DNA of 64,000 bases, taken from assembly GCA_913778275.1 (NCBI GenBank), contig CAJYWN010000011.1, positions 21,463 through 85,462 on the forward strand. The letters run 5' to 3'. How positions within the stretch are numbered: position 1 is the stretch's first letter; each line of letters opens with the position of its first letter. This stretch comes from an uncultured Chryseobacterium sp. (GTDB lineage: Bacteria > Bacteroidota > Bacteroidia > Flavobacteriales > Weeksellaceae). The position numbers and the translations under genes were made by a program. Positions 14,206-23,518 of this stretch are shown one piece after another. The notes under the pieces are model-generated. The model saw only the letters and a list, made by a program, of their open reading frames with translations, was not told the origin of the DNA and made no database searches.

Positions 14206-15444
14206 TTAAGCTATATCGTTTATTTCTGCAATGCTTTGCTTTTTGCCCAGTCCTTCTTCATCATAAATCTGAATTCTGGAGCTTATATTTAAAATTATCC
14301 CCAGCTGTAAATAGGTTACCAGCATGGAAGTTCCTCCATAACTGATCAATGGCAACGGCTGTCCGGTCACCGGAATCAGGTTGACTGCCACGGCGATGTT
14401 TACCGAAAGCTGCACAAAAATCATCACCCCGAGGCTGAGCACGAGCAACGATCCGAAAAATGCCGGCATTTTGCTGGCGATCATTACGATCCTGATCATC
14501 ATAATCAGATACATGCTGATGAGAAAAGCAGCTCCTATCAGTCCGTATTCTTCAACAATCACCGCAAAAATAAAGTCGGAGGCAGATTGTGGAAGCATTT
14601 GTTTTAATGCACTTTTTCCGGGGCCCATTCCTGTAATTCCGCCATGAACAATGGCTGCTTTGGCCTGCATGACCTGGTAATTTTTGGCTTTTACGCTTTC
14701 ATCGTCTACATCAGCTGATTTGGCCTTGCTTGAGGTAAATGTTTCGATACGGCTCATCCAGGTGTGTACCCGGTTTCCTCCGATGAGGTTTGTATTCAGC
14801 GCAATAATCAAAAACAAAACAATGGCAATAAATGAGGCCGAGATAAATCCGGCAATATATTTCCAGTGAAGCTGGCCTATAATCAACACAACAACAGAAA
14901 CCATTAAAATCATTAGCGCCGTAGATCCGTTATCTTTTGCTACAAGTACGAAAACAAGCAGGATAGGCCCGAAAATATACATGATGTTTTCAATCGGGAG
15001 CCTTTCTCTTGTGATTTTCTTAGTCAGATATCTGCAGAGATAAATGATCAGCATTAGGAATGCAAAAGAAGAAGGCTGGAAAGATATCGGCGTGCCCGGA
15101 ATTTTCAACCATCGTGAGGCACTAGCTCCATCGATGGTTTGTCCGGTAAACATGGTGACAATCAATAGAATAATCATTAAACCAAGCAGGATGCTGCTAA
15201 GCTTTCCGATATATTCATACTTTACCATCCCTACCACTCTCATGATGGAAAGCCCTAAGACTACAAAGAACATATGCTTGATGACGTGACCGGTTGTGGT
15301 CCCGTTATTTACGATATATTCCAGGTTTGAGCTTGCTGAATATACCGGGAAAATAGAGAAAATGGAGATCACAAGAATGACCATCCAAAGTACTTTATCG
15401 CCCTTCAGGAATTCAAATCTGTTTTCTGTGTCTTGTTCGTTCAT
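14206..15444 (-). CDS. ftsW: SEDS-family peptidoglycan polymerase FtsW
   Basis: 412-residue polytopic membrane protein of the SEDS family, which polymerises lipid II together with the FtsI transpeptidase. About ten hydrophobic helices are visible. The C-terminal LIPVTGQPLPLISYGGTSML is the family signature, and GPGKSALKQMLPQSASDFIF follows the large periplasmic loop. Its position among murD, murG and ftsI marks it as FtsW rather than RodA. Full length. Confidence 0.96.
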   Translation of the reverse strand: MNEQDTENRFEFLKGDKVLWMVILVISIFSIFPVYSASSNLEYIVNNGTTTGHVIKHMFFVVLGLSIMRVVGMVKYEYIGKLSSILLGLMIILLIVTMFTGQTIDGASASRWLKIPGTPISFQPSSFAFLMLIIYLCRYLTKKITRERLPIENIMYIFGPILLVFVLVAKDNGSTALMILMVSVVVLIIGQLHWKYIAGFISASFIAIVLFLIIALNTNLIGGNRVHTWMSRIETFTSSKAKSADVDDESVKAKNYQVMQAKAAIVHGGITGMGPGKSALKQMLPQSASDFIFAVIVEEYGLIGAAFLISMYLIMMIRIVMIASKMPAFFGSLLVLSLGVMIFVQLSVNIAVAVNLIPVTGQPLPLISYGGTSMLVTYLQLGIILNISSRIQIYDEEGLGKKQSIAEINDIA

Positions 15445-15464
15445 AAATTGCTGTCGGCTTTTTG

Positions 15465-16802
15465 TTAATTGCCATTTGCTTTTAATACCTGTTCTTTAAA
15501 TTGCCTTCCTCGGTCTTCATAGCTTTTAAATAAATCAAAGCTTGCACAGCATGGTGAGAGTAGGACCGTATCGCCTTTTTTAGCGAGCGATTTTGAAATT
15601 TTTACTGCTTCTTCCATACTTGATGTGTCGTAAATAAATTCTTTTTTGTCTTTAAAGAAGTTTATAATTTTTTCATTATCAATGCCTAAGCATACAATAG
15701 CTTTTACTTTTCTTTTAACCAAATCTTCAATCTCGGTATAGTCGTTTCCTTTATCTATTCCGCCAACGATCCATACGGTCGGATTTTTCATGCTTTCCAA
15801 AGCGTAATAGGTTGCATTGACGTTGGTGGCCTTGCTGTCGTTGATGTATTTTACGCCGTCAATCTCCGTCACAAACTCCAGCCTGTGTTCAACGGCCTGA
15901 AAAGTCATTAACGAATTTCTAATGCTTTCATTGTTGATTTCCAGTATTTTACCCGCAATAGATGCAGCCAGACTGTTGGCTACATTATGGTTTCCCAGCA
16001 GAGATAATTCTTCAATTTTCATCGAGAAGTCATCTTCCATTTTAACCACGATATTTTCATCATCAACGAAACCTCCTTCAGACAGTTTTTCTTTGGTGGA
16101 AAAAGGAATCATCTTAGCTTTAACTTCAAGTTTTTCAAGGATGTTTTTGCTCATTTCATCATCTTTGTTATAGATGAAGAAATTGTCGTTTTCCTGATTT
16201 TCGGTTATTCTGAATTTGGCTAATGCATATTCTTCATAATTGTAATTGTACTGATCGAGGTGATCCTGTGACAAATTCAGCAATAAAGAAATGTACGGTC
16301 TGAAATTCTGAATATCATCGAGCTGGAACGAGCTTACTTCCAATACGTAATAATCGTAGTTTTCATCGGCAACCTGCTTTGCGAAGCTGTACCCGATATT
16401 TCCTCCGAGACCTACATTCAATCCGTCGTTTTTCAGGATGTAATAAATGAGTGATGTGGTCGTTGTTTTTCCGTTGCTTCCTGTGATGGCGATGATTTTG
16501 GCATCGGTAAATTCCGAAGCAAATTCAATCTCGGAAGATAGCCTTATTCCTTTTTCATGAATTTTATGGATGATGTCTGCCTTTTTGGGAATTCCCGGGC
16601 TTTTCACGATCCAGTCTGCCTTCAGGATTCTTTCTTCATTATGGTTTTCCTCTTCAAATTCAATTTCATTTTCCGTGAGAAACTGCTTATAGTGATCCTT
16701 AATAGATCCCTGGTCTGAAAGAAAAACTTCCAGGCCTTGTTTTTTAGCCAAATAAGCAGCACCGCAACCGCTTTCTCCTCCTCCTAAAACAACTATTTTC
16801 AT
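15465..16802 (-). CDS. murD: UDP-N-acetylmuramoylalanine--D-glutamate ligase
   Basis: 445-residue Mur ligase that adds D-Glu to UDP-MurNAc-L-Ala. GGGESGCGAA (7-16) starts the N-terminal Rossmann domain and GSNGKTTTTS (108-117) is the ATP-binding loop. NDSKATNVNAT and LLSPCCASFDLF are MurD-specific blocks. The last codons (LKANGN) run into an AAAGCAAATGGCAATT-type repeat that continues into the gap before ftsW, so the exact C-terminus may have been changed by the repeat. Confidence 0.96.
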   Translation of the reverse strand: MKIVVLGGGESGCGAAYLAKKQGLEVFLSDQGSIKDHYKQFLTENEIEFEEENHNEERILKADWIVKSPGIPKKADIIHKIHEKGIRLSSEIEFASEFTDAKIIAITGSNGKTTTTSLIYYILKNDGLNVGLGGNIGYSFAKQVADENYDYYVLEVSSFQLDDIQNFRPYISLLLNLSQDHLDQYNYNYEEYALAKFRITENQENDNFFIYNKDDEMSKNILEKLEVKAKMIPFSTKEKLSEGGFVDDENIVVKMEDDFSMKIEELSLLGNHNVANSLAASIAGKILEINNESIRNSLMTFQAVEHRLEFVTEIDGVKYINDSKATNVNATYYALESMKNPTVWIVGGIDKGNDYTEIEDLVKRKVKAIVCLGIDNEKIINFFKDKKEFIYDTSSMEEAVKISKSLAKKGDTVLLSPCCASFDLFKSYEDRGRQFKEQVLKANGN

Positions 16803-16873
16803 ATCATTTTGATTTAATGACTGAAAGATTCTGAATTTACATTTCCTGAACCATTCAATTTTAAATTAATTTC

Positions 16874-18115
16874 TTATCTCATCTTCAATGTAATGAGACA
16901 TACAATTGCCAGCATAACCCCAATAATTATCATTCTGTTAACGATTTTACTTTCGTGAAAACCGCCTTTCTGATAATGGTGGTGAAGGGGTGACATTCTG
17001 AATAATCTATTGTTCTGGGCATATTCCAGCCCGTATTTTCTTTTTCTGTATTTGAAAACAATTACCTGAAGCATAACGGAAATGTTTTCTATTAAAAAGA
17101 TTCCGCATAAGACAGGAATCATTAATTCTTTTCTTAAAATAATGGCTAAAACAGCGATTACGCCTCCCAGCATTAAACTTCCTGTATCTCCCATGAAAAC
17201 CTGTGCAGGATAGGTATTGTACCAGAAGAAACCGATAACAGCACCCACCATGGCGACCACAAAAATGGTGGTTTCACCCATATTGGGGAGGAACATAATG
17301 TTCAGATAATCAGCAAATATGATGTTCCCTGAGAGGTAAGCAAAAAGGCCCAATGTGAGTAATATAACAGTACTGGTTCCTGCTGCAAGGCCATCGATTC
17401 CATCGGTAATATTTGCGCCATTTGAAACGGCTGTTACAATGAAAATCACAATAGGGATGAAAACCATCCAGGCCCATTCGTGAGCGTCCTTATCATTCAT
17501 CCAAAAGAGCATTCCGCTGTAATCGAATTCATTATTTTTAGCAAAAGGAACTGTTGAAATTGCAATTTTTTCTGTTGGCATAAAGTTTTGCTCCACATTG
17601 TTGCGGTTTACCACTTTGGCATCTGCGTATTTTCTCTTTACGGTAATATCGGGGTGGAAATACATAGTTACTCCTACAATTAATCCTAATCCTACCTGGC
17701 CTACAATTTTAAATTTGCCGCTCAGGCCATCTTTATTCTTTTTTATTTTCTTCAGATAATCATCGAGGAAACCGATAGCCCCCATCCAAATAACCGAAAC
17801 AATGAGAAGAATGATATAAATATTGGTGATTTTTGTGAAAAGCAATACAGGAATCAGGGTAGCGAGAATGATAATAAGGCCTCCCATTGTGGGGGTACCT
17901 TCTTTTTGCTTCTGTCCATCTAAACCGAGATCACGTACCAGTTCGCCCATCTGTTTTGCTCTCAGATAGTTGATAATCCTTTTCCCGTAAATAAGAGCGA
18001 TGGTTAGAGAAAACAGAACCGCCATTCCTGCACGGAAAGAGATGTACTTCAACAATCCAAGTCCGGGGACGTGGATGTCGTGGTTGGTTAAATATTCGTA
18101 TAGATAGTATAGCAT
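16874..18115 (-). CDS. mraY: Phospho-MurNAc-pentapeptide transferase
   Basis: Integral membrane enzyme, 413 residues, that attaches phospho-MurNAc-pentapeptide to undecaprenyl phosphate (lipid I). FLDDYLKK holds the DDD-type catalytic aspartates, [14 protein letters not shown] and FMGDTGSL are the polyprenol and metal sites, and PLHHHYQ is the histidine-rich loop. It is about 50 residues longer than E. coli MraY because of a hydrophilic insert around residues 160-215, which is usual in this phylum. Ten transmembrane helices are expected. Confidence 0.96.
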   Translation of the reverse strand: MLYYLYEYLTNHDIHVPGLGLLKYISFRAGMAVLFSLTIALIYGKRIINYLRAKQMGELVRDLGLDGQKQKEGTPTMGGLIIILATLIPVLLFTKITNIYIILLIVSVIWMGAIGFLDDYLKKIKKNKDGLSGKFKIVGQVGLGLIVGVTMYFHPDITVKRKYADAKVVNRNNVEQNFMPTEKIAISTVPFAKNNEFDYSGMLFWMNDKDAHEWAWMVFIPIVIFIVTAVSNGANITDGIDGLAAGTSTVILLTLGLFAYLSGNIIFADYLNIMFLPNMGETTIFVVAMVGAVIGFFWYNTYPAQVFMGDTGSLMLGGVIAVLAIILRKELMIPVLCGIFLIENISVMLQVIVFKYRKRKYGLEYAQNNRLFRMSPLHHHYQKGGFHESKIVNRMIIIGVMLAIVCLITLKMR

Positions 18116-18120
18116 TTTTT

Positions 18121-18151
18121 AATTATTGATGTTTGATAATTGATGATTGAT
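18121..18151 (+). repeat. Family-4 repeat, downstream copy
   Basis: AATTATTGATGTTTGATAAT followed by TGATGATTGAT. Its complement matches the sequence at 18531-18554, so the two bracket the four-helix-bundle gene as imperfect inverted repeats. Confidence 0.6.
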
Positions 18152-18163
18152 ATCTGAAGGATA

Positions 18164-18532
18164 TTAAACAATCTTACTCTTTAATTTGTTCTTATAAGTT
18201 GATGTCACTTTCAAAATCTCTAAAGACTCATTCATAAGTTCATCTATCATTATTTTTGAAGCTATATTAACTTCTTGGATTACTTCCAACCAAAATACTG
18301 TTTCATCTGCTTCTTCTACAACTATGCAGATTTTAGCATATTTTTCTTTGTCTGATCTTGCTCTGCACATTGCTCTATAATTAGCTGCAACAGAACTAGC
18401 CGAACGGAATATTTGTTTTCTGATTACTGATACTTTATCAGAATATGTCAAATCCGATAAACTATTAATTATATTTATTGCTAAAGTTTTTGTTCTTTGA
18501 GCAAAAATCTGATTGTAGTTATTTTCCATCAT
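18164..18532 (-). CDS. Four-helix bundle protein (23S rRNA intervening-sequence type)
   Basis: 122 residues, all helical. FAQRTKTLAINIINSLSDL and RSASSVAANYRAMCRARSDK are characteristic of the family first found in intervening sequences of 23S rRNA (S23 type). Related solitary genes are scattered through flavobacterial genomes, and their function is unknown. Here it lies between mraY and murE, which are adjacent in most relatives. It is bracketed by AT-rich inverted repeats (18121-18151 and 18531-18554), which argues for a mobile or repeat-associated origin. The two first codons are both ATG, so the start may be one codon later. Confidence 0.9.
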   Translation of the reverse strand: MMENNYNQIFAQRTKTLAINIINSLSDLTYSDKVSVIRKQIFRSASSVAANYRAMCRARSDKEKYAKICIVVEEADETVFWLEVIQEVNIASKIMIDELMNESLEILKVTSTYKNKLKSKIV

Positions 18533-18554
18533 TAATCAATTATCAATAATTATT
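18531..18554 (-). repeat. Family-4 repeat, upstream copy
   Basis: Complement reads AATAATTATTGATAATTGAT then TAAT, sharing AATTATTGAT and GATAATTGAT with 18121-18151 in inverted orientation. Confidence 0.6.
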
Positions 18555-18559
18555 TATAT

Positions 18560-20020
18560 TTACTTGCTCATTAATTTCCAAAGCTCGTTAATCGTTTCTT
18601 TGTCATCAAAATGATGTTTCACACCGTTGATTTCCTGATACGTCTCGTGGCCTTTTCCGGCTACCAGTACAATATCTTTTGGTTCTGCAAATTTTATGGC
18701 CATTTTAATGGCTTCTTTTCTATCCGGAATTGAAGTGTACTTGCTGAAATTCTGAGGTTCAACGCCTGCTTCAATTTCCTTTATAATCGCTGCCGGATCT
18801 TCCGTTCTCGGGTTATCCGAGGTAATGATAGCCAATGTTGATTTTTTGGTGGCAATATTTCCCATTTCGGGTCTTTTTGCATGATCCCTGTCGCCTCCGC
18901 ATCCGAAAACCGTGATGAGTCTTTCATTTTTTGTTCTGATATCATTGATGCTGTCCAGAATATTTTCCAACGCATCCGGAGTGTGGGCATAGTCTACGAT
19001 AAAAATGATTCCGCCATCTGATTTGAACGTTTCAAATCTTCCGGAAACTCTCGTCAGCTGACTGATAGCCTGTAAAATTTCCTCATTTTCAAAACCGAGT
19101 TCTGAAGCAATCCCAAAAACCAGCAGAAGATTGTAGACATTGAATTTTCCTGTAAGGGTCGTCCAGAATTCTTTTCCATTGAAATTCAGCAGCATGCCGT
19201 TGAAATCCACTTCCAGTAATCTTCCGTGATAATCGGCTATGGTTTTCAGGGCATAAGACTTTTTTACGGCCTTTGTATTCTGAAGCATCACATTGCCGTT
19301 TTTATCATCAATATTGGTGATGGCAGTGGCTGCTGCATCCAGCTCATCAAAAAACCTTTTCTTCGTTTTTAAATATTCATCGAAGGTTTTATGATAATCC
19401 AGATGGTCGTGGGTAAGATTCGTGAATCCTGCGATTTTAAAATGAAGCCCTTCAATTCTGTTTTGGGCAATTCCGTGAGAGCTTACTTCCATGAAAGCGA
19501 ATTCGCATCCTTCCTCAACTGCCTGAGCTAAAATTTTATTGATGGTAATTACATCAGGCGTTGTATGGGTAGCAGGAATGATCTGATCTGCAATTCTGAT
19601 CTCAACCGTAGAAAGCAATGCTGAATCATAACCTAAATTCTTGAAAACATCAAAAAGCAGGGTCGAAACGGAGGTTTTTCCGTTGGTTCCCGTAACTCCT
19701 ATTAATTTTAATTTTTCCGAAGGGTTTCCATAGAAATTGGAAGCCAGATGTCCTAATGCCTTGGATGAATCTTTTACTTTAACATAGCTAACCCCTTCAA
19801 CTAGCGTTTCAGGAAATTCTTCACAAACAATGGCTTTTGCTCCTTTTTCAACAGAAGATGCAATAAATGAATGCCCATCCACAACCGTTCCTCTCACTGC
19901 GATATACAAACAGTTGTCGGTAACCTTTCTGCTGTCGAAAACCAATTGTGAAATTTCACGGCTGTCGTCACCATGAATTTCCAGAACCGGGATTCTCTTT
20001 AATAAATCAACTAATTGCAT
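18560..20020 (-). CDS. murE: UDP-MurNAc-tripeptide ligase (meso-diaminopimelate adding)
   Basis: 486-residue Mur ligase that adds the third residue of the stem peptide. GTNGKTS (111-117) is the ATP loop, and TTPDVITINKILAQ and EVSSHGIAQNR are conserved MurE blocks. SDNPRTEDP in the C-terminal domain carries the DNPR motif that selects meso-diaminopimelate, so the peptidoglycan is expected to be of the mDAP type. Full length and intact. Confidence 0.96.
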   Translation of the reverse strand: MQLVDLLKRIPVLEIHGDDSREISQLVFDSRKVTDNCLYIAVRGTVVDGHSFIASSVEKGAKAIVCEEFPETLVEGVSYVKVKDSSKALGHLASNFYGNPSEKLKLIGVTGTNGKTSVSTLLFDVFKNLGYDSALLSTVEIRIADQIIPATHTTPDVITINKILAQAVEEGCEFAFMEVSSHGIAQNRIEGLHFKIAGFTNLTHDHLDYHKTFDEYLKTKKRFFDELDAAATAITNIDDKNGNVMLQNTKAVKKSYALKTIADYHGRLLEVDFNGMLLNFNGKEFWTTLTGKFNVYNLLLVFGIASELGFENEEILQAISQLTRVSGRFETFKSDGGIIFIVDYAHTPDALENILDSINDIRTKNERLITVFGCGGDRDHAKRPEMGNIATKKSTLAIITSDNPRTEDPAAIIKEIEAGVEPQNFSKYTSIPDRKEAIKMAIKFAEPKDIVLVAGKGHETYQEINGVKHHFDDKETINELWKLMSK

Positions 20021-20033
20021 GTTTTCATTTTTT

Positions 20034-20080
20034 TATAGGATTTACATCCTATCCTATTTTAAATCGTCCTTTGAGGACTC
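20034..20080 (+). repeat. Family-3 double-hairpin repeat, copy B
   Basis: TATAGGATTTACATCCTATC, then AAATCGTCCTTTGAGGACTC. It keeps both stems of copy A (14154-14199), with compensating changes such as GTCCT/AGGAC for GTCCC/GGGAC, so structure seems to matter. It fills the gap between ftsI and murE. Confidence 0.8.
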
Positions 20081-20086
20081 ATTCTT

Positions 20087-22078
20087 TTAATTTTGCAGAG
20101 ATAAATAAATTCTCTGGTTTTTACTGATGGTTGTGCCTTCCAGTGGGAATTGTTCTTTAATTCTTCCCACGCCTTTAAAATCAACACGGTATCCTAAATT
20201 CTCAAGCTGCGGAATAACATTTTTCCCGATCAATCCTACTACATTTGGCATTTGTTTATTGTTGACGGCTACTTTTACATTAGGTTCAACCATTTTATTA
20301 AGGTTTACCTTTTTGTCGACCAGCATTTCTCTTTCGATATTTTGAGGTGTTTTCAGGAATGTTTTCCCAGCAATTTCTTTAAATACGGGAGCGGCAACCG
20401 TTGCTCCGTAAAATCCTTTTGAAGTATTCGGCTCACTGATCATCACGTAACAGGTGTATTTTGGATTATCAGCAGGGTAGAAGCCAGCAAAAGATGAGCG
20501 GTACTTCATAGGACCCGGAAGCCAGTATTCAAATCGTGCAGTTCCGGTTTTTCCGGCCATTTTCAAATTCGGGGTGAAAATACTTTTTGCAGTTCCTTTT
20601 TCCACAGCTTTGGTTAAAGCGTGCGTCATCATTTTAATGGCTTTATCAGAAGCCATTCTGCTCACCATTACCTCAGGTTTGGCATTGTACATTACCCTGC
20701 CGTCTTTCATGATCTTATCGATGAATAAAGGCTTAAGCATTTTACCTTTGTTAGCAACTCCGTTGTAGAACGTTGTCAGCTGTAATAAGTTGATATTGGT
20801 GGAGTATCCATAGGCGATAGATGCTAATGTTGCAGCATTCCATCTTTTGCTTTCAGGAGTAAGAATTTTAGGTTTTGTAATTCCGGGCAGTTCGATATCC
20901 ATTTTATCAAACAGTTTCCAACGCTTCAAATGATCCAGGAAAATCTGAGGCTTTTCTGCATAGTATTTGGTGATAAGCTTCGCTGATCCTACGTTGCTGG
21001 ATTTAGCCAGCACATCACTGATATCGTAGGTTCCGCCGCCATGGCCATCGGAAATTCTCTGTTTGGCATATACCCAGATTCCGTTTCCTACATTTACGGT
21101 TGTATTTTCATCAATGAAACCATCGTCCATTGCAGCAAGAAGGGAAATGGTTTTAAAGGTAGATCCCGGCTCGATATTGTCTTTTAAAGCATAATTGTAG
21201 GAATCTACATAATCGCCATCGTCGTTTTTTCGTAAATTGACCATGGCGCGGACTTTCCCGGTCTCTACTTCCATGACGATCACGGTTCCGTGTTTTGCTT
21301 CGAAATTCACAAGTTGTTTTTGTAAAGCCGAGTGTGCAATGTCCTGAATTCTAAGATCTAAGGTAGTGTAAACATCTTCTCCGTCTACCGGCTCCTGAAC
21401 TTTCCAGAAATCAATAGGTTTCCATTGGGAGGAGTTGATTCTCTGTTCAAGTCTTTTTCCGTCGGTTCCTCTTAAATATTTGGAGAACGCACCTTCAAGC
21501 CCGGAACTGAATTCTCCGTTATCCATCCCGATTGTTCCGGCACCTATTTCGGAAGTTGCCAGTTCTCTTTTATAGTTTCTGTCAACAATAAAGCCGCCTT
21601 TATTTTTTCCTTTTTTGAAAATCGGAAATTTTCTGATTCGGTCGTACTGATCAAAATCAAGGCCTTTTACCAAAGTATAATATTGGTTCTTCTTTTTTCT
21701 CTGCTCGTCAAACTTTTTTCTGAATTCGCCTCTCGGTTTTCCGAACATTTTGCTTAAAGAATCTGTCAATGCACCGATGTTGTTGGTGTAGACTGTATCC
21801 TTCATGGTTTTAAAGTCAAGATAAATGTCGTACCGCATAACGGTAGTGGCAAGGATAGAGCCGTCTGAAGCGAAAAGATTTCCACGGGCAGCTTTAAGAG
21901 TCGCTTCGCGGTAATTTTTATTGATGTAATCATCCTTAATTTCCTGAACATTAGTATTCTGGAGGATTAAAATCCTCGCTAAAAACATGACAAACACGCA
22001 CAAAGCTACCACTGCAAAGAGGTAGCCCCAACGTAACGTTTTTTTACGCTTGTTATCGTATTCATTTTGTTTTTGCAT
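20087..22078 (-). CDS. ftsI: Division-specific penicillin-binding protein (FtsI/PBP3) with a PASTA domain
   Basis: Class B PBP, 663 residues, the septal transpeptidase that works with FtsW. The N-terminal membrane anchor is at about 16-39. S306 and K309 in EPGSTFK form the active-site SxxK, SSN (360-362) is the second motif and KTGTARF the third. The last 60 residues (MPNVVGLIGKNVIPQLENLG and on) form one PASTA domain, common in Gram-positive PBPs and also found in Bacteroidota. The start overlaps the ftsL end by 17 bases. Confidence 0.95.
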   Translation of the reverse strand: MQKQNEYDNKRKKTLRWGYLFAVVALCVFVMFLARILILQNTNVQEIKDDYINKNYREATLKAARGNLFASDGSILATTVMRYDIYLDFKTMKDTVYTNNIGALTDSLSKMFGKPRGEFRKKFDEQRKKKNQYYTLVKGLDFDQYDRIRKFPIFKKGKNKGGFIVDRNYKRELATSEIGAGTIGMDNGEFSSGLEGAFSKYLRGTDGKRLEQRINSSQWKPIDFWKVQEPVDGEDVYTTLDLRIQDIAHSALQKQLVNFEAKHGTVIVMEVETGKVRAMVNLRKNDDGDYVDSYNYALKDNIEPGSTFKTISLLAAMDDGFIDENTTVNVGNGIWVYAKQRISDGHGGGTYDISDVLAKSSNVGSAKLITKYYAEKPQIFLDHLKRWKLFDKMDIELPGITKPKILTPESKRWNAATLASIAYGYSTNINLLQLTTFYNGVANKGKMLKPLFIDKIMKDGRVMYNAKPEVMVSRMASDKAIKMMTHALTKAVEKGTAKSIFTPNLKMAGKTGTARFEYWLPGPMKYRSSFAGFYPADNPKYTCYVMISEPNTSKGFYGATVAAPVFKEIAGKTFLKTPQNIEREMLVDKKVNLNKMVEPNVKVAVNNKQMPNVVGLIGKNVIPQLENLGYRVDFKGVGRIKEQFPLEGTTISKNQRIYLSLQN

Positions 22079-22427
22079 CTGTACTGTCCAGTTTTATGAG
22101 CAATTTGTGAGGATGGCTTTCCAGGGTCATCAAAGAATCCCGGGCGACTTCTTTCCCCAACTCCGATTCCATTTTTACTTTGATCAGCTTACTTTGTGCA
22201 TAAGCGTTTCGTGATTTATATTCTTCTGTTTCTTCTTTTAAGGCATTAACAATTTTAATTTTTTTATTAACCAGATGATTGCTGTAAATCATGGCCATCA
22301 TCAGTACGAACAACAGGAGAAAATACCGGTAGTGGATTTTGATCTCATCCCGGTTCAGGAAATTTCCTTTTATAATGTCTATAAAAGTAAGTCTCTTCTG
22401 GGGACGATATGTTGTTCTTTTTGCCAA
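22062..22427 (-). CDS. ftsL: FtsL-like cell division protein
   Basis: 121 residues: a basic cytoplasmic N-terminus (AKRTTYRPQKR), one transmembrane helix at about 35-52 (FLLLFVLMMAMIYSNHLV), and a periplasmic coiled-coil region (KKIKIVNALKEETEEYKSRN). Size, topology and position between rsmH and ftsI identify it as the FtsL-type protein that forms a complex with FtsQ and FtsB-like partners. Sequence similarity in this family is low, so the name rests mainly on context. Confidence 0.88.
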   Translation of the reverse strand: MAKRTTYRPQKRLTFIDIIKGNFLNRDEIKIHYRYFLLLFVLMMAMIYSNHLVNKKIKIVNALKEETEEYKSRNAYAQSKLIKVKMESELGKEVARDSLMTLESHPHKLLIKLDSTDAKTK

Positions 22428-22474
22428 AGACTTTTCTGATGTATTTTATTATTGTTTTTTTATAACCACCCCGT

Positions 22475-22515
22475 CAAAAATTCTTTGAATTTTTGCCACC
22501 CCTCCAAAGGAGGGG
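22475..22515. repeat. Family-5 repeat, two hairpins in the rsmH-ftsL gap
   Basis: CAAAAATTC-TTT-GAATTTTTG (22475-22495) is followed by CCCCTCC-AAA-GGAGGGG (22499-22515). It lies in the otherwise empty 156-base gap; a similar arrangement is familiar from intergenic regions of related genomes. Confidence 0.65.
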
Positions 22516-22583
22516 AATTTTGGAGTTATTTATCTATTTGTTAAGGCGTCAATATCATTCACGATTGACCATTCACCATTCAC

Positions 22584-23477
22584 TTACACTTTTATACCTG
22601 TTCTCATCTTAGCACTTCTGGCTCTTGAGTTTTCTTCAATTTCCTTATCATCCGGAATAATCGCTTTGCTCTTTACCAGCTCGAATGCTTTTTTATAATT
22701 TCCGTAAATGTCTCTTTCGGGTTCACCTTCAAACATTCCGTTTTTCAAAAATCTTTTTACCAGTCTGTCTTCCAGGGAGTGATAGGAGATAACGACCAGT
22801 CTGCCTTCCGGCTTTAAAACATGATAAGCCTGAACCAGCATCTCTTTCAATACTTCCAGCTCCTGGTTTACTTCAATTCTGATCGCCTGAAACAGCTGGG
22901 CATAAAATTTATTTACTTTATGCGGTGGTATGTAGCTGAATAGTTTTTTCAGATCTTCCGTAGTTTCTATGCTTTTTGTTTTTCTGTGATGAACAATATC
23001 TCTTGCTAGCTTTCTCGCTTCTCTCAGTTCGCCGTAATGATAAAAAATATCGGCAAGCTCTTCTTCTCCATATTCATTAATGACTCTTTTGGCATCAAGA
23101 TTCTGCATGACATTCATCCTCATATCTAATGGAGCATTGCTTCTTGTGGAGAAACCTCTGTCTGCCTCGTCAAACTGGTGGGATGAAACGCCAAGATCAG
23201 CCAAGATGCCTTCTACCTGTGAAACCCCATACATCAGCAGGGAGTTTTCCAGGAATCTGAAATTCTGATTGATTAAAGTGAATCTCGGGTCATCAATCGT
23301 ATTTTTAAGCGCATCGAGATCCTGGTCAAAGCTGAAAAGCCTTCCTTTGTCGGAGAGACGGCTCAGTATTTCTCTGGAGTGGCCGCCGCCGCCAAAAGTA
23401 CAGTCCACGTATATTCCGTCTGGATTCGTCACCAAATCATCAACACTTTGCTTCAACAAAACGGGGTTATGATACAT
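22584..23477 (-). CDS. rsmH: 16S rRNA m4C1402 methyltransferase
   Basis: 297-residue S-adenosylmethionine-dependent enzyme (MraW/RsmH) that N4-methylates C1402 in the ribosomal P site. The N-terminal HNPVLLKQSVDDL and the SAM loop VDCTFGGGGHS (23-33) are diagnostic, with ILADLGVSSHQFD and SYHSLEDRLVKRF further on. It directly follows mraZ, 41 bases away, as in nearly all dcw clusters. Confidence 0.96.
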   Translation of the reverse strand: MYHNPVLLKQSVDDLVTNPDGIYVDCTFGGGGHSREILSRLSDKGRLFSFDQDLDALKNTIDDPRFTLINQNFRFLENSLLMYGVSQVEGILADLGVSSHQFDEADRGFSTRSNAPLDMRMNVMQNLDAKRVINEYGEEELADIFYHYGELREARKLARDIVHHRKTKSIETTEDLKKLFSYIPPHKVNKFYAQLFQAIRIEVNQELEVLKEMLVQAYHVLKPEGRLVVISYHSLEDRLVKRFLKNGMFEGEPERDIYGNYKKAFELVKSKAIIPDDKEIEENSRARSAKMRTGIKV

Positions 23478-23518
23478 GTTTAAGTTGTGTTTTTTAGCTT
23501 TATTAATAATCAGCTTTG

